NCBI GenBank assembly: GCA_037013495.1
Contig: CM072810.1
Location: 56,902,843-56,966,842 of the forward strand
Origin: Hippophae tibetana
Lineage: Eukaryota > Streptophyta > Magnoliopsida > Rosales > Elaeagnaceae
Direction of reading: 5' to 3'
DNA: 64,000 nucleotides
Position 1 is the first letter of the stretch, and each line of letters opens with the position of its first letter. A program made the translations under genes and the position numbers. The notes below the pieces were generated by a model. That model had not been told where the DNA came from. It saw nothing but the letters and a program-made list of their open reading frames with translations, and ran no database searches. Positions 13,785 through 28,780 of this stretch are shown here, in pieces.

Positions 13785-15353
13785 ATGAAAAGTAAAACTC
13801 ACATTGCTCGCTCTTCCATAAAACGAAGAGCTTTCTCTAGAAAAGATGGAGATCCAACCTCTTTCAAAGCAAACAGAAGGGGTCTCCCAATAACTTTAGA
13901 TACCGTTTGCTTTTTTTGTATCTACAAAAAAGACAACCACCGAAAAATGGAAAAAGAAATAAAGCGCATATTAGCACTTTGCAAATTAACACACTCATAG
14001 GTCACATAGTAGTAAATTATTTGGGAAAATGATATTGGCATCAGAAAATTTATACTCACTTAGATTCGACTTGCACTTTGCATAGATCCAACGTACACTA
14101 ATGTGGTTTTCGGCATGCATGGTGATCGACACTAATATATGCCAACCTCGTTTCTGGAGAAGAATCTGCAACTACTCCAACAGATTCATTAGAATTTGTC
14201 ACTGAAATTTCGAGAGATTTTGATAATAGATTTCGCCCAACTTCATCAGTATCATTTTTTTCATGAGAATTTAGCACGAAGCCAGAACCAACTTCATGGT
14301 GCAATTCATATGGGAATCTCCCAATATACGTTTTTAACTTTTAAAAAGCTTAATAATAAATTAGTCATTAGAGATGTAGATATATAGAGAAAGGAAAAAT
14401 GCTTAATAAATTTTACAATTAATCATAATTTATGTTAGCAGCATATATTATACAATAAATAGAAAATCATGCAAATAGTAGTAAATCTTTTAATTAAAGT
14501 CTAAGGATGTAGACGATGCACACATTAAATCCATTATTTCCTCGAACAATAAAAGATAATGCACAATATATGTTATAATTGGATAAAAATTAAATAAACC
14601 TTTTACTACGTTATAAAAATAATTATTATAGCTTCTATTAAATATATGAATATATATAAGTAAGAATATTTAAGTGGATAAAAATAAAAATTTTAATATA
14701 AATAACTAAAAATAAGGAAAGTAATTACAATATCATAAATAAGTAGATAAAAAATAATTATTATATATAATAAATAAGTAATTGCAACAATAAAAAAAAA
14801 TTGCCCCCATTCCCAAGTAGCAAAGAAAACAAAATAATTTGACAGTTCATCACAAATAAAGTTTACTTGTAAATCATAATTTAGGTAATAACATCCAATC
14901 CAATTTAACAATAACTTTTTTACCTTACTAATTTATCATCCAAATAAATTTGACAACAACTAAATGCATATAACATTATTCTTTCATATATCACCATGAA
15001 AATACCAAGAGAATAAAACAAGTGTGATTCGGTAAAAATATTGACATTATGTTTTTATTTTTCAAGCATATAATTTCAAAAAAAAAAAATACACGCATAT
15101 AAGTTTAAAAATAAATTAAATTTTTTTCAATCATAATATAAAACATTCATCACACTAAATGTCAATTTGCTTATTAGCTTATGTTAAAAAGCAATCCTAT
15201 AATTTTGAAATATCTTACATTTCAAATTTAACATTAAATCCATCATCTATAGTTTACTTGATACATATAATATTATTCAAAAACAAAAAGATAATCAAGT
15301 TAAGCAGCACAGCAAAACATAGTCTTAAATATTTACAAGTATCACAACCAATA
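13785..15353 (+). repeat. Satellite unit 10, long class (dimer X, second half)
   Basis: 1569 bp. Carries the CACATTGCTCG variant beside the donor, so the exon ends AT|GTGAGT on the minus strand. RhoGAP exon at 13803-13921, second block at 14098-14304. Confidence 0.93.
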
Positions 15354-16920
15354 ATGAAAAGTAAAACTCACCTTGCTCGCTCTTCCATAAAACGAAGAGC
15401 TTTCTCTAGAAAAGATAGCGATCCAACCTCTTTCAAAGCAAACAGAATGGGTCTCCCAATAACTTTAGATACCGTTTGCTTTTTTTGTATCTACAAAAAG
15501 GACAACCACCGAAAAATGGAAAAAGAAATAAAGCATAGATTAGCACTTTGCAAATTAACAAACTCATAGGTCACATAGTAAAAAATTATTTAGGAAAATT
15601 ATATTGGCATCAGAAAATTTATACTCACTTAGGTTCGACTTTACTTTGCATAAATCCAACGTACACTAATGTGGTTTTCGGCATGCATGGTGATCGACAC
15701 TAATATATGCCAACCTCGTTTCTGGAGAAGAATCTGCAACTACTCCAACAGATTCATTAGAATTTGTCACTGAACTTTCGAGAGATTTTGATAATAGATT
15801 TCGCCCAACTTCATCAGTATCATTTGTTTCATGAGAATTTAGCACGAAGCCAGAACCAACTTCATGGTGCAATTCATATGGGAATCTCCCAATATACGTT
15901 TTTAACTTTTAAAAAGCTTAATAATAAATTAGTCATTAGAGATGTAGATATATAGAAAAAGGAAAAAAGCTTAATAAATTTTACAAGTAATCATAATTTA
16001 TGTTAGCAGCATATATTATAAATTAAGTAGAAAATCATGCAAATAGTAGTAAATCTTTTAATTAAAATCTAAGGATGTAGACGATGCACACATTGAATCC
16101 AATATTTCCTCGAACAATAAAAGATAATGCACAATATATGTTATAAATGAATAAAAATTAAATAAAACTTTTACTACGTGTATAAAAATAATTATTATAG
16201 CTTCTATTAAATATATGAATATATATAAGTAAGAATATTTAAGTGGATAAAAATAAATTTTTTAATATAAATAACTAAAAATAAGGAAAGTAATTACAAT
16301 ATCATAAATAAGTAGATAAAAAATAATATTTATATATAATAAATAAGTAATTGCAACAATAAAAAAATTGCCCCCATTCCCAAGTAGCAAAGAAAAAAGA
16401 ATAATTCGACAGTTCATCACAAATAAATTTTACTTGTAAATCATAATTTAGGTAATAACATCCAATCCAATTTAAAAATAACTTTTTTACCTTACTAATT
16501 TATCATCCAAATAAATTTGACAACAACTAAATGCATATAACATTATTCTTTCATATATCACCAAGAAAATACCAAGAGAATAAAACAAGTGTGATTCGGT
16601 AAAAATATTGACTTTATGTTTTTATTTTTCAAGCACACAATTTCAAAAAAAATATATACACATATAAGTTTAAAAATAAATTAAAATTTTTTCAATCATA
16701 GTTTAAAACATCCATCAGAATAAATTTCAATTTGCTTATTAGCTTCTGTTATAAAGCAATCCTATAATTTTGAAATATCTTACATTTCAAATTTAACATG
16801 AAATCCATCATCTATACTTCACTTGATACATATAATATTATTCAAAAATAAAAAGATAATCAAGTTAAGCAGCACAGCAAAACATAGAGTCTTAAATATT
16901 TACAAGTATCACAACCAATA
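15354..16920 (+). repeat. Satellite unit 11, long class (dimer X copy 2, first half)
   Basis: 1567 bp. Nearly identical by eye to unit 9 at an offset of 3136 bp. RhoGAP exon at 15372-15490, second block at 15666-15872. Confidence 0.93.
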
Positions 16921-18485
16921 ATGAAAAGTAAAACTCACATTGCTCGCTCTTCCATAAAACGAAGAGCTTTCTCTAGAAAAGATGGAGATCCAACCTCTTT
17001 CAAAGCAAACAGACGGGGTCTCCCAATAACTTTAGATACCGTTTGCTTTTTTTGTATCTACAAAAAAGACAACCACCGAAAAATGGAAAAAGAAATAAAG
17101 CGCATATTAGCACTTTGCAAATTAACACACTCATAGGTCACATAGTAGTAAATTATTTGGGAAAATGATATTGGCATCAGAAAATTTATACTCACTTAGA
17201 TTCGACTTGCACTTTGCATAGATCCAACGTACACTAATGTGGTTTTCGGCATGCATGGTGATCGACACTAATATATGCCAACCTCGTTTCTGGAGAAGAA
17301 TCTGCAACTACTCCAACAGATTCATTAGAATTTGTCACTGAAATTTCGAGAAATTTTGATAATAGATTTCGTCCAACTTCATCAGTATCATTTGTTTCAT
17401 GAGAATTTAGCACGAAGCCAGAACCAACTTCATGGTGCAATTCATATGGGAATCTCCCAATATACGTTTTTAACTTTTAAAAAGCTTAATAATAAATTAG
17501 TCATTAGAGATGTAGATATATAGAGAAAGGAAAAACGCTTAATAAATTTTACAAGTAATCATAATTTATGTTAGGAGCATATATTATACAATAAATAGAA
17601 ATCATGCAAATAGTAGTAAATCTTTTAATTAAAGTCTAAGGATGTAGACGATACACACATTGAATCCAATATTTCCTCGAACAATAAAAGATAATGCACA
17701 ATATATGTTATTATTGGATAAAAATTAAATAAAACTTTTACTACGTGTATAAAAATAATTTTATAGCTTCTATTAAATATATGAATATATATAAGTAAGA
17801 ATATTTAAGTGGATAAAAATAAATTTTTTAATATAAATAACTAAAAATAAGGAAAGTAATTACAATATCATAAATAAGTAGATAAAATATAATATTTATA
17901 TATAATAAATAAGTAATTGCAACAATAAAAAAATTGCCCCCATTCCCAAGTAGCAAAGAAAAAAGAATAATTTGACAGTTCATCACAAATAAATTTTACT
18001 TGTAAATCATAATTTAGGTAATAACATGCAATCCAATTTAAAAATAACTTTTTTACCTTACTAATTTATCATCCAAATAAATTTGACAACAACTAAATGC
18101 ATATAACATTATTCTTTCATATATCACCAAGAAAATACCAAGAGAATAAAACAAGTGTGATTCTGTAAAAATATTGACTTTATGTTTTTATTTTTCAAGC
18201 ACACAATTTCAAAAAAAAAAATATACACATATAAGTTTAAAAATAAATTAAATTTTTTTCAATCATAATATAAAACATCCATTAGACTAAATGTCAATTT
18301 GCTTATTAGCTTCTGTTAAAAAGCAATCCTATAATTTTGAAATATCTTACATTTCAAATTTAACATTAAATCCATCATCTATAGTTTACTTGATACATAT
18401 AATATTATTCAAAAATAAAAAGATAATCAAGTTAAGCAGCACAGCAAAACATAGTCTTAAATATTTACAAGTATCACAACCAATA
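16921..18485 (+). repeat. Satellite unit 12, long class (dimer X copy 2, second half)
   Basis: 1565 bp. Nearly identical to unit 10 at an offset of 3136 bp over its first part. RhoGAP exon at 16939-17057, second block at 17234-17440. Confidence 0.93.
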
Positions 18486-20054
18486 ATGAAAAGTAAAACT
18501 CACCTTGCTCGCTCTTCCATAAAACGAAGAGCTTTCTCTAGAAAAGATGGAGATCCAACCTCTTTCAAAGCAAACAGAATGGGTCTCCCAATAACTTTAG
18601 ATACCGTTTGCTTTTTTTGTATCTACAAAAAGGACAACCACCGAAAAATGGAAAAAGAAATAAAGCACATATTAGCACTTTGCAAATTAACAAACTCATA
18701 GGTCACATAGTAGAAAATTATTTAGGAAAATGATATTGGCATCAGAAAATTTATACTCACTCATGTTCGACTTTACTTTGCATAAATTCAACGTACACTA
18801 ATGTGGTTTTCGGCATGCATGGTGATCGAAACTAACATATACCAACCTCGTTTCTGGAGAAGAATCTGCAACTACTCCAACAGATTCATTAGAATTTGTC
18901 ACTGAACTTTCGAGAGATTTTGATAATAGATATCGCCCAACTTCATTAGTATCATTTGTTTCCTGAGAATTTAGAACGAAGCCAGAACCAACTTCATGGT
19001 GCAATTCATATGGGAATCTCCCAATATACGTTTTTAACTTTTAAAAAGCTTAATAATAAATTAGTCATTAGAGATTTAGATAAATAGGTAAAGGAAAAAC
19101 ACTTAATAAATTTTACAAGTAATCATAATTTATGTTAGCAGCATATATTATAAATTAAGTAGAAAATCATGCAAATAGTAGTAAATCTTTTAATTAAAGT
19201 CTAAGGATGTAGACGATGCACACATTAAATCCATTATTTCCTCGAACAGTAAAAGATAATACACAATAGATGTTATAATTGGATAAAAATTAAATAAACC
19301 TTTTACTACGTGGAGAAAAATAATTATTATAGCTTCTATTAATTATATGAATATATACAAGTAAGAATATTTAAGTGGATAAAAATAAATATTTTAATAT
19401 AAATAACTAAAAGTAAGTAAAGTAATTGCAATATCATAAATAAGTAGATAAAAATTAATTATTATATATAATAAATAAGTAATTGCAACAATAAATAAAT
19501 TGCCCCCATTCCTAAGTAGCAAATAAAAAATAGAATATTTTGACAGTTCATCACAAATAAATTTTACTTGTAAGTCATAATTTAGGTAATAACATCCAAT
19601 CCAATTTAAAAATAACTTTTTTACCTTACTAATTTAACATCCAAATAAATTTGACAATAACTAAATACATATAACATTATTCTTTCATATATCACCAAGA
19701 AAATACCAAGAGAATAAAACAAGTGTGATTCGGTAAAAATATTGACATTATGTTTTTATTTTTCAAGCACACAATTTCAAAAAAAAAATATACACATATA
19801 AGTTTAAAAATAAATTAAAATTTTTTCAATCATAGTTTAAAACATCCATCAGAATAAATATCAATTTGCTTATTAGCTTCTGTTATAAAGCAATCCTATA
19901 ATTTTGAAATATCTTACATTTCAAATTTAACATGAAATCCATCATCTATACTTCACTTGATACATATAATATTATTCAAAAATAAAAAGATAATCAAGTT
20001 AAGCAGCACAGCAAAACATAGAGTCTTAAATATTTACAAGTATCACAACCAATA
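18486..20054 (+). repeat. Satellite unit 13, long class
   Basis: 1569 bp. RhoGAP exon at 18504-18622. The second block at 18798-19004 has private changes (TTTCCTGAGAATTTAGAACG). The tail has ATTTTGACAGTTCATCAC and AAATAAATTGCCCCC, shared with unit 14. Confidence 0.93.
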
Positions 20055-21625
20055 ATGAAAAGTAAAACTCACATTGCTCGCTCTTCCATAAAACGAAGAG
20101 CTTTCTCTAGAAAAGATAGAGATCCAACCTCTTTCAAAGCAAACAGAAGGGGTCTCCCAATAACTTTAGATACCGTTTGCTTTTTTTGTATCTACAAAAA
20201 AGACAACCACCGAAAAATGGAAAAAGAAATAAAGCGCATATTAGCACTTTGCAAATTAACACACTCATAGGTCACATAGTAGTAAATTATTTGGGAAAAT
20301 GATATTGGCATCAGAAAATTTATACTCACTTAGATTCGACTTGCACTTTGCATAGATCCAACGTACACTAATGTGGTTTTCGGCATGCATGGTGATCGAC
20401 ACTAATATATGACAACCTCGTTTTTGGAGAAGAATCTGCAACTACTCCAACAGATTCATTAGAATTTGTCACTGAAATTTCGAGAAATTTTGATAATAGA
20501 TTTCGCCCAACTTCATCAGTATCATTTGTTTCATGAGAATTTAGCACGAAGCCAGAACCAACTTCATGGTGCAATTCATATGGGAATCTCCCAATATACG
20601 TTTTTAACTTTTAAAAAGCTTAATAATAAATTAGTCATTACAGATGTAGATATATAGAGAAAGGAAAAACGTTTAATAAATTTTACAAGTAATCATAATT
20701 TATGTTAGCAGCATATATTATACAATAAATAGAAAATCATGCAAATAGTAGTAAATCTTTTAATTAAAGTCTAAGGATGTAGACGATGCACACATTAAAT
20801 CCATTATTTCCTCGAACAATAAAACATAATGCACAATATATGTTATAATTGGATAAAAATTAAATAAAACTTTTACTACGTGTATAAAAATAATTATTAT
20901 AGCTTCTATTAATTATATGAATATATACAAGTAAGAATATTTAAGTGGATAAAAATAAATATTTTAATATAAATAACTAAAAGTAAGTAAAGTAATTGCA
21001 ATATCATAAATAAGTAGATAAAAATTAATTATTATATATAATAAATAAGTAATTGCAACAATAAATAAATTGCCCCCATTCCTAAGTAGCAAATAAAAAA
21101 TAGAATATTTTGACAGTTCATCACAAATAAATTTTACTTGTAAGTCATAATTTAGGTAATAACATCCAATCCAATTTAAAAATAACTTTTTTACCTTACT
21201 AATTTAACATCCAAATAAATTTGACAATAACTAAATACATATAACATTATTCTTTCATATATCACCAAGAAAATACCAAGAGAATAAAACAAGTGTGATT
21301 CGGTAAAAATATTGACATTATGTTTTTATTTTTCAAGCACACAATTTCAAAAAAAAAAATATACACATATAAGTTTAAAAATAAATTAAAATTTTTTCAA
21401 TCATAGTTTAAAACATCCATCAGAATAAATATCAATTTGCTTATTAGCTTCTGTTATAAAGCAATCCTATAATTTTGAAATATCTTACATTTCAAATTTA
21501 ACATGAAATCCATCATCTATACTTCACTTGATACATATAATATTATTCAAACATAAAAAGATAATCAAGTTAAGCAGCACAGCAAAACATAGAGTCTTAA
21601 ATATTTACAAGTATCACAACCAATA
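20055..21625 (+). repeat. Satellite unit 14, long class
   Basis: 1571 bp. RhoGAP exon at 20073-20191, second block at 20368-20574. Its tail matches that of unit 13 and its head matches unit 15. This is the last unit with the extra segment. Confidence 0.93.
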
Positions 21626-23056
21626 ATGAAAAGTAAAACTCACATTGCTCGCTCTTCCATAAAACGAAGAGCTTTCTCTAGAAAAGATAGAGATCCAACC
21701 TCTTTCAAAGCAAACAGAAGGGGTCTCCCAATAACTTTAGATACCGTTTGCTTTTTTTGTATCTACAAAAAAGACAACCACCGAAAAATGGAAAAAGAAA
21801 TAAAGCGCATATTAGCACTTTGCAAATTAACACACTCATAGGTCCCATAGTAGTAAATTATTTGGGAAAATGATATTGGCATCAGAAAATTTATACTCAC
21901 TTAGATTCGACTTGCACTTTGCATAGATCCAACGTACACTAATGTGGTTTTCGGCATGCATGGTGATCGACACTAATATATGCCAACCTCGTTTTTGGAG
22001 AAGAATCTGCAACTACTCCAACAGATTCATTAGAATTTGTCACTGAAATTTCGAGAAATTTTGATAATAGATTTCGCCCAACTTCATCAGTATCATTTGT
22101 TTCATGAGAATTTAGCACGAAGCCAGAACCAACTTCATGGTGCAATTCATATGGGAATCTCCCAATATACGTTTTTAACTTTTAAAAAGCTTAATAATAA
22201 ATTAGTCATTAGAGATGTAGATATATAGAGAAAGGAAAAACGCTTAATAAATTTTACAACTAATCATAATTTATGTTAGCAGCATATATTATACAATAAA
22301 TAGAAAATCATGCAAATAGTAGTAAATCTTTTAATTAAAGTCTAAGGATGTAGACGATACACACATTGAATCCAATATTTCCTCGAACAATAAAACATAA
22401 TGCACAATATATGTTATTATTGGATAAAAATTAAATAAAACTTTTATTACGTGTATAAAAATAATTTTATAGCTTCTATTAAATATATGAATATATATAA
22501 GTAAGAATATTTAAGTGGATAAAAATAAAATTTTTAATATAAATAACTAAAAATAAGGAAAGTAATTACAATATCATAAATAAGTAGATAAAAAATAATT
22601 ATTATATATAATAAATAAGTAATGGCAACAATAAAAAAATTTCCCGCATTCCTAAGTAGTAAAGAAAACAGAATAATTTGACAGTTTATCACAAATAAAT
22701 TTTACTTGTAAATCATAATTTATGTAATAACATCCAATCCAATTTAACAATAACTTTTTTACCTTACTAATTTAACATCCAAATAAATTTGACAATAACT
22801 AAATTCATATACCATTATTCTTTCATATATCACCAAGAAAATACCAAGAGAATAAAACAAGTGTGATTCGGTAAAACTAATGACTTTATGTTTTTAATTT
22901 TCAAGCGCACAATTTTAAAAAAAATATATACACATCAAATCCATCATCTATACTTCACTTGATACATATAATATTATTCAAAAATAAAAAGATAATCAAG
23001 TTAAGCATCACAGCAAAACATAGAGTCTTAAATATTTACAAGTATCAAAACCAATA
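21626..23056 (+). repeat. Satellite unit 15, short class (class switch)
   Basis: 1431 bp. The head is like unit 14 and the tail is like the short units to the right. From this unit on no unit has the 136-bp segment. RhoGAP exon at 21644-21762, second block at 21939-22145. Confidence 0.93.
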
Positions 23057-24487
23057 ATGAAAAGTAAAACTCACATTGCTCGCTCTTCCATAAAACGAAG
23101 AGCTTTCTCTAGAAAAGATGGAGATCCAACCTCTTTCAAAGCAAACAGAAGGGGTCTCCCAATAACTTTAGATACCGTTTGCTTTTTTTGTATCTACAAA
23201 AAAGACAACCACCGAAAAATGGAAAAAGAAATAAAGCGCATATTAGCACTTTGCAAATTAACACACTCATAGGTCACATAGTAGTAAATTATTTGGGAAA
23301 ATGATATTGGCATCAGAAAATTTATACTCACTTAGATTCGACTTTACTTTGCATAAATCCAACGTACACTAATGTGGTTTTCGGCATGCATGGTGATCGA
23401 CACTAATATATGCCAACCTCGTTTCTAGAGAAGAATCTGCAACTACTCCAACAGATTCATTAGAATTTGTCACTGAACTTTACAGAGATTTTGATAATAG
23501 ATTTCGCCCAACTTCATCAGTATCATTTGTTTCATGAGAATTTAGCACGAAGCCAGAACCAACTTCATGGTGCAATTCATATGGGAATCTCCCAATGTAC
23601 GTTTTTAACTTTTAAATAGCTTAATAATAAATTAGTCATTACAGATGTAGATATATAGAGAAAGGAAAAACGTTTAATAAATTTTACAAGTAATCATAAT
23701 TTATGTTAGCAGCATATATTATACAATAAATAGAAAATCATGCAAATAGTAGTAAATCTTTTAATTAAAGTCTAAGGATGTAGACGATGCACACATTAAA
23801 TCCATTATTTCCTCGAACAATAAAACATAATGCACAATATATGTTATAATTGGATAAAAATTAAATAAAACTTTTACTACGTGTATAAAAATAATTATTA
23901 TAGCTTCTATTAAATATATGAATATATATAAGTAAGAATATTTAAGTGGGTAAAAATAAATTTTTTAATATAAATAACTAAAAATAAGGAAAGTAATTAC
24001 AATATCATAAATAAGTAGATAAAAAATAATTATTATATATAATAAATAAGTAATGGCAACAATAAAAAAATTTCCCCCATTCCCAAGTAGTAAAGAAAAC
24101 AGAATAATTTGAGAGTTTATCACAAATAAATTTTACTTGTAAATCATAATTTATGTAATAACATCCAATCCAATTTAACAATAACTTTTTTACCTTACTA
24201 ATTTAACATCCAAATAAATTTGACAATAACTAAATTCATATACCATTATTCTTTCATATATCACCAAGAAAATACCAAGAGAATAAAACAAGTGTGATTC
24301 GGTAAAACTAATGACTTTATGTTTTTAATTTTCAAGCGCACAATTTTAAAAAATATATATACACATCAAATCCATCATCTATACTTCACTTGATACATAT
24401 AATATTATTCAAAAATAAAAAGATAATCAAGTTAAGCATCACAACAAAACATAGAGTCTAAAATATTTACAAGTATCACAACCAATA
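23057..24487 (+). repeat. Satellite unit 16, variant A
   Basis: 1431 bp. Variant A is marked by AGAAGGGGTCTCCC in the exon and ACACACTCATAG in the intron. RhoGAP exon at 23075-23193. The second block is broken by a stop from GTTTCTAGAG and a changed GAACTTTACAGAG stretch. Confidence 0.92.
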
Positions 24488-25918
24488 ATGAAATGTAAAA
24501 CTCACATTGCTCGCTCTTCCATAAAACGAAGAGCTTTCTCTAGAAAAGATGGAGATGCAACCTCTTTCAAAGAAAACAGAAGGGGTCTCCCAATAACTTT
24601 AGATACCGTTTGCTTTTTTTGTATCTACAAAAAAGACAACCACCGAAAAATGGAAAAAGAAATAAAGCGCATATTAGCACTTTGCAAATTATCAAACTCA
24701 TAGGTCACATAGTAGTAAATTATTTGGGAAAATGATATTAGCATCAGAAAATTTATACTCACTTAGATTCGACTTTACTTTGCATAAATCCAACGTACAC
24801 TAATGTGGTTTTCGGCATGCATGGTGATCGACACTAATATATGCCAACCTGGTTTCTAGAGAAAAATCTGCAACTACTCCAACAGATTCATTAGAATTTG
24901 TCACTGAAATTTCGAGAGATTTTGATAATAGATTTCGCCCAACTTCATCAGTATCATTTGTTTCATGAGAATTTAGCACGAAGCCAGAACCAACTTCATG
25001 GTGCAATTCATATGGGAATCTCCTAATATACGTTTTTAACTTTTAAAAAGCTTAATAATAAATTAGTCATTACAGATGTAGATATATAGAGAAAGGAAAA
25101 ACGCTTAATAAATTTTACAAGTAATCATAATTTATGTTAGCAGCATATATTATACAATAAATAGAAAATCATGCAAATAGTAGTAAATCTTTTAATTAAA
25201 GTCTAAGGATGTAGACGATGCACACATTAAATCAATTATTTCCTCGAACAATAAAAGATAATGCACAATATATGTTATAATTGGATAAAAATTAAATAAA
25301 CCTTTTACTACGTGTATAAAAATAATTATTATAGCTTCTATTAAATATATGAATATATATAAGTAAGAATATTTAAGTGGATAAAAATAAATTTTTTAAT
25401 ATAAATTACTAAAAATATGGAAAGTAATTACAATATCATAAATAAGTAGATAAAAAATAATTATTATATATAATAAATAAGTAATTGCAACAATAAAAAA
25501 ATTGCCCACATTCCCAAGTAGTAAAGAAAACAGAATAATTTGACAGTTTATCACAAATAAATTTTACTTGTAAATCATAATTTATGTAATAACATCCAAT
25601 CCAATTTAACAATAACTTTTTTACCTTACTAATTTAACATCCAAATAAATTTGACAATAACTAAATTCATATACCATTATTCTTTCATATATCACCAAGA
25701 AAATACCAAGAGAATAAAACAAGTGTGATTCGGTAAAACTAATGACATTATGTTTTTAATTTTCAAGCACACAATTTTAAAAATACAATATACACATCAA
25801 ATCCATCATCTATACTTCACTTGATACATATAATATTATTCAAAAATAAAAAGATAATCAAGTTAAGCAGCACAGCAAAACAAAGAGTCTTAAATATTTA
25901 CAAGTATCACAACCAATA
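24488..25918 (+). repeat. Satellite unit 17, variant C
   Basis: 1431 bp. Variant C is marked by ATGAAATGTAAAAC at the anchor, GATGCAACC in the exon and TTATCAAACTC in the intron. RhoGAP exon at 24506-24624, second block at 24800-25006. Confidence 0.92.
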
Positions 25919-27349
25919 ATGAAAAGTAAAACTCACCTTGCTCGCTCTTCCATAAAACGAAGAGTTTTCTCTAGAAAAGATGGAGATCCAACCTCTTTCA
26001 AAGCAAACAGAATGGGTCTCCCAATAACTTTAGATACCGTTTGCTTTTTTTGTATCTACAAAAAGGACAACCACCGAAAAATGGAAAAAGAAATAAAGCG
26101 CATATTAGCACTTTGCAAATTAACAAACTCATAGGTCACATAGTAGTAAATTTTTTGGGAAAATGATATTGGCATGAGAAAATTTATACTCACTTAGATT
26201 CGACTTGCAATTTGCATAGATCCAACGTACACTAATGTGGTTTTCGGCATGCATGGTGATCGACACTAATATATGTCAACCTCGTTTCTGGAGAAGAATT
26301 TGCAACTACTCCAACAGATTCATTAGAATTTGTCACTGAACTTTCGAGACAATTTGATAATAGATTTCGCCCAACTTCATCAGTATCATTTGTTTCATGA
26401 GAATTTAGCCCTAAGTGAGAACCAACTTCATGGTGCAATTCATAGGGGAATCGACCAATATACGTTTTTAACTTTTAAAAAGCTTAATAATAAATTAGTC
26501 ATTAGACATGTAGATATATAGAGAAAGGAAAAACGCTTAATAAATTTTACAAGTAATCATAATATATGTTAGCAGCATATATTATAAATTAAATAGAAAA
26601 TCATGTAAATAGTAGGAAACGTTTTAATTAAAATCTAAGCATTTATACGATGCACACATTGAATTCAATATTTCCTCGAACAATAAAAGATAATACACAA
26701 TAGATGTTATAATTGGATAAAAATTAAATAAAAGTTTCCTACGTGGATAAAAATAATTATTATAGCTTCTATTAAATATATGAATATATATAAGTAAGAA
26801 TATTTAAGTGGATAAAAATAAAATTTTTAATATAAATAACTAAAAATAAGGAAAGTAATTACAATATCATAAATAAGTAGATAAAAAATAATTATTATAT
26901 ATAATAAATAAGCAATGGCAACAATAAAAAAATTTCCCCCATTCCTAAGTAGTAAAGAAAACAGAATAATTTGACAGTTTATCACAAATAAATTTTACTT
27001 GTAAATCATAATTTATGTAATAACATCCAATCCAATTTAACAATAACTTTTTTACCTTACTAATTTAACATCCAAATAAATTTGACAATAACTAAATTCA
27101 TATACCATTATTCTTTCATATATCACCAAGAAAATACCAAGAGAATAAAACAAGTGTGATTCGGTAAAACTAATGACTTTATGTTTTTAATTTTCAAGCG
27201 CACAATTTTAAAAAAAATATATACACATCAAATCCATCATCTATACTTCACTTGATACATATAATATTATTCAAAAATAAAAAGATAATCAAGTTAAGCA
27301 TCACAGGAAAACATAGAGTCTTAAATATTTACAAGTATCACAACCAATA
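25919..27349 (+). repeat. Satellite unit 18, variant B
   Basis: 1431 bp. Variant B is marked by GAAGAGTTTTCTC, AAATTTTTTGGG, GGCATGAGAAA and CGAGACAATTTG, and by CATAGGGGAATCGACC after the second block. RhoGAP exon at 25937-26055, second block at 26232-26438. Confidence 0.92.
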
Positions 27350-28780
27350 ATGAAAAGTAAAACTCACATTGCTCGCTCTTCCATAAAACGAAGAGCTTTC
27401 TCTAGAAAAGATGGAGATCCAACCTCTTTCAAAGCAAACAGAAGGGGTCTCCCAATAACTTTAAATACCGTTTGCTTTTTTTGTATCTACAAAAAAGACA
27501 ACCACCGAAAAATGGAAAAAGAAATAAAGCGCATATTAGCACTTTGCAAATTAACACACTCATAGGTCACATAGTAGTAAATTATTTGGGAAAATGATAT
27601 TGGCATCAGAAAATTTATACTCACTTAGATTCGACTTTACTTTGCATAAATCCAACGTACACTAATGTGGTTTTCGGCATGCATGGTGATCGACACTAAT
27701 ATATGCCAACCTCGTTTCTAGAGAAGAATCTGCAACTACTCCAACAGATTCATTAGAATTTGTCACTGAACTTTACAGAGATTTTGATAATAGATTTCGC
27801 CCAACTTCATCAGTATCATTTGTTTCATGAGAATTTAGCACGAAGCCAGAACCAACTTCATGGTGCAATTCATATGGGAATCTCCCAATATACGTTTTTA
27901 ACTTTTAAAAAGCTTAATAATAAATTAGTCATTACAGATGTAGATATATAGAGAAAGGAAAAACGTTTAATAAATTTTACAAGTAATCATAATTTATGTT
28001 AGCAGCATATATTATACAATAAATAGAAAATCATGCAAATAGTAGTAAATATTTTAATTAAAGTCTAAGGATGTAGACGATGCACACATTAAATCCATTA
28101 TTTCCTCGAACAATAAAACATAATGCACAATATATGTTATAATTGGATAAAAATTAAATAAACCTTTTACTACGTGTATAAAAATAATTATTATAGCTTC
28201 TATTAAATATATGAATATATATAAGTAAGAATATTTAAGTGGATAAAAATAAATTTTTTAATATAAATTACTAAAAATATGGAAAGTAATTACAATATCA
28301 TAAATAAGTAGATAAAAAATAATTATTATATATAATAAATAAGTAATTGCAACAATAAAAAAATTTCCCCCATTCCCAAGTAGTAAAGAAAACAGAATAA
28401 TTTGACAGTTTATCACAAATAAATTTTACTTGTAAATCATAATTTATGTAATAACATCCAATCCAATTTAACAATAACTTTTTTACCTTACTAATTTAAC
28501 ATCCAAATAAATTTGACAATAACTAAATTCATATACCATTATTCTTTCATATATCACCAAGAAAATACCAAGAGAATAAAACAAGTGTGATTCGGTAAAA
28601 CTAATGACATTATGTTTTTAATTTTCAAGCACACAATTTTAAAAATACAATATACACATCAAATCCATCATCTATACTTCACTTGATACATATAATATTA
28701 TTCAAAAATAAAAAGATAATCAAGTTAAGCATCACAACAAAACATAGAGTCTTAAATATTTACAAGTATCACAACCAATA
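27350..28780 (+). repeat. Satellite unit 19, variant A
   Basis: 1431 bp. RhoGAP exon at 27368-27486 with the private TTTAAATACC change. The second block is interrupted as in unit 16. Confidence 0.92.
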
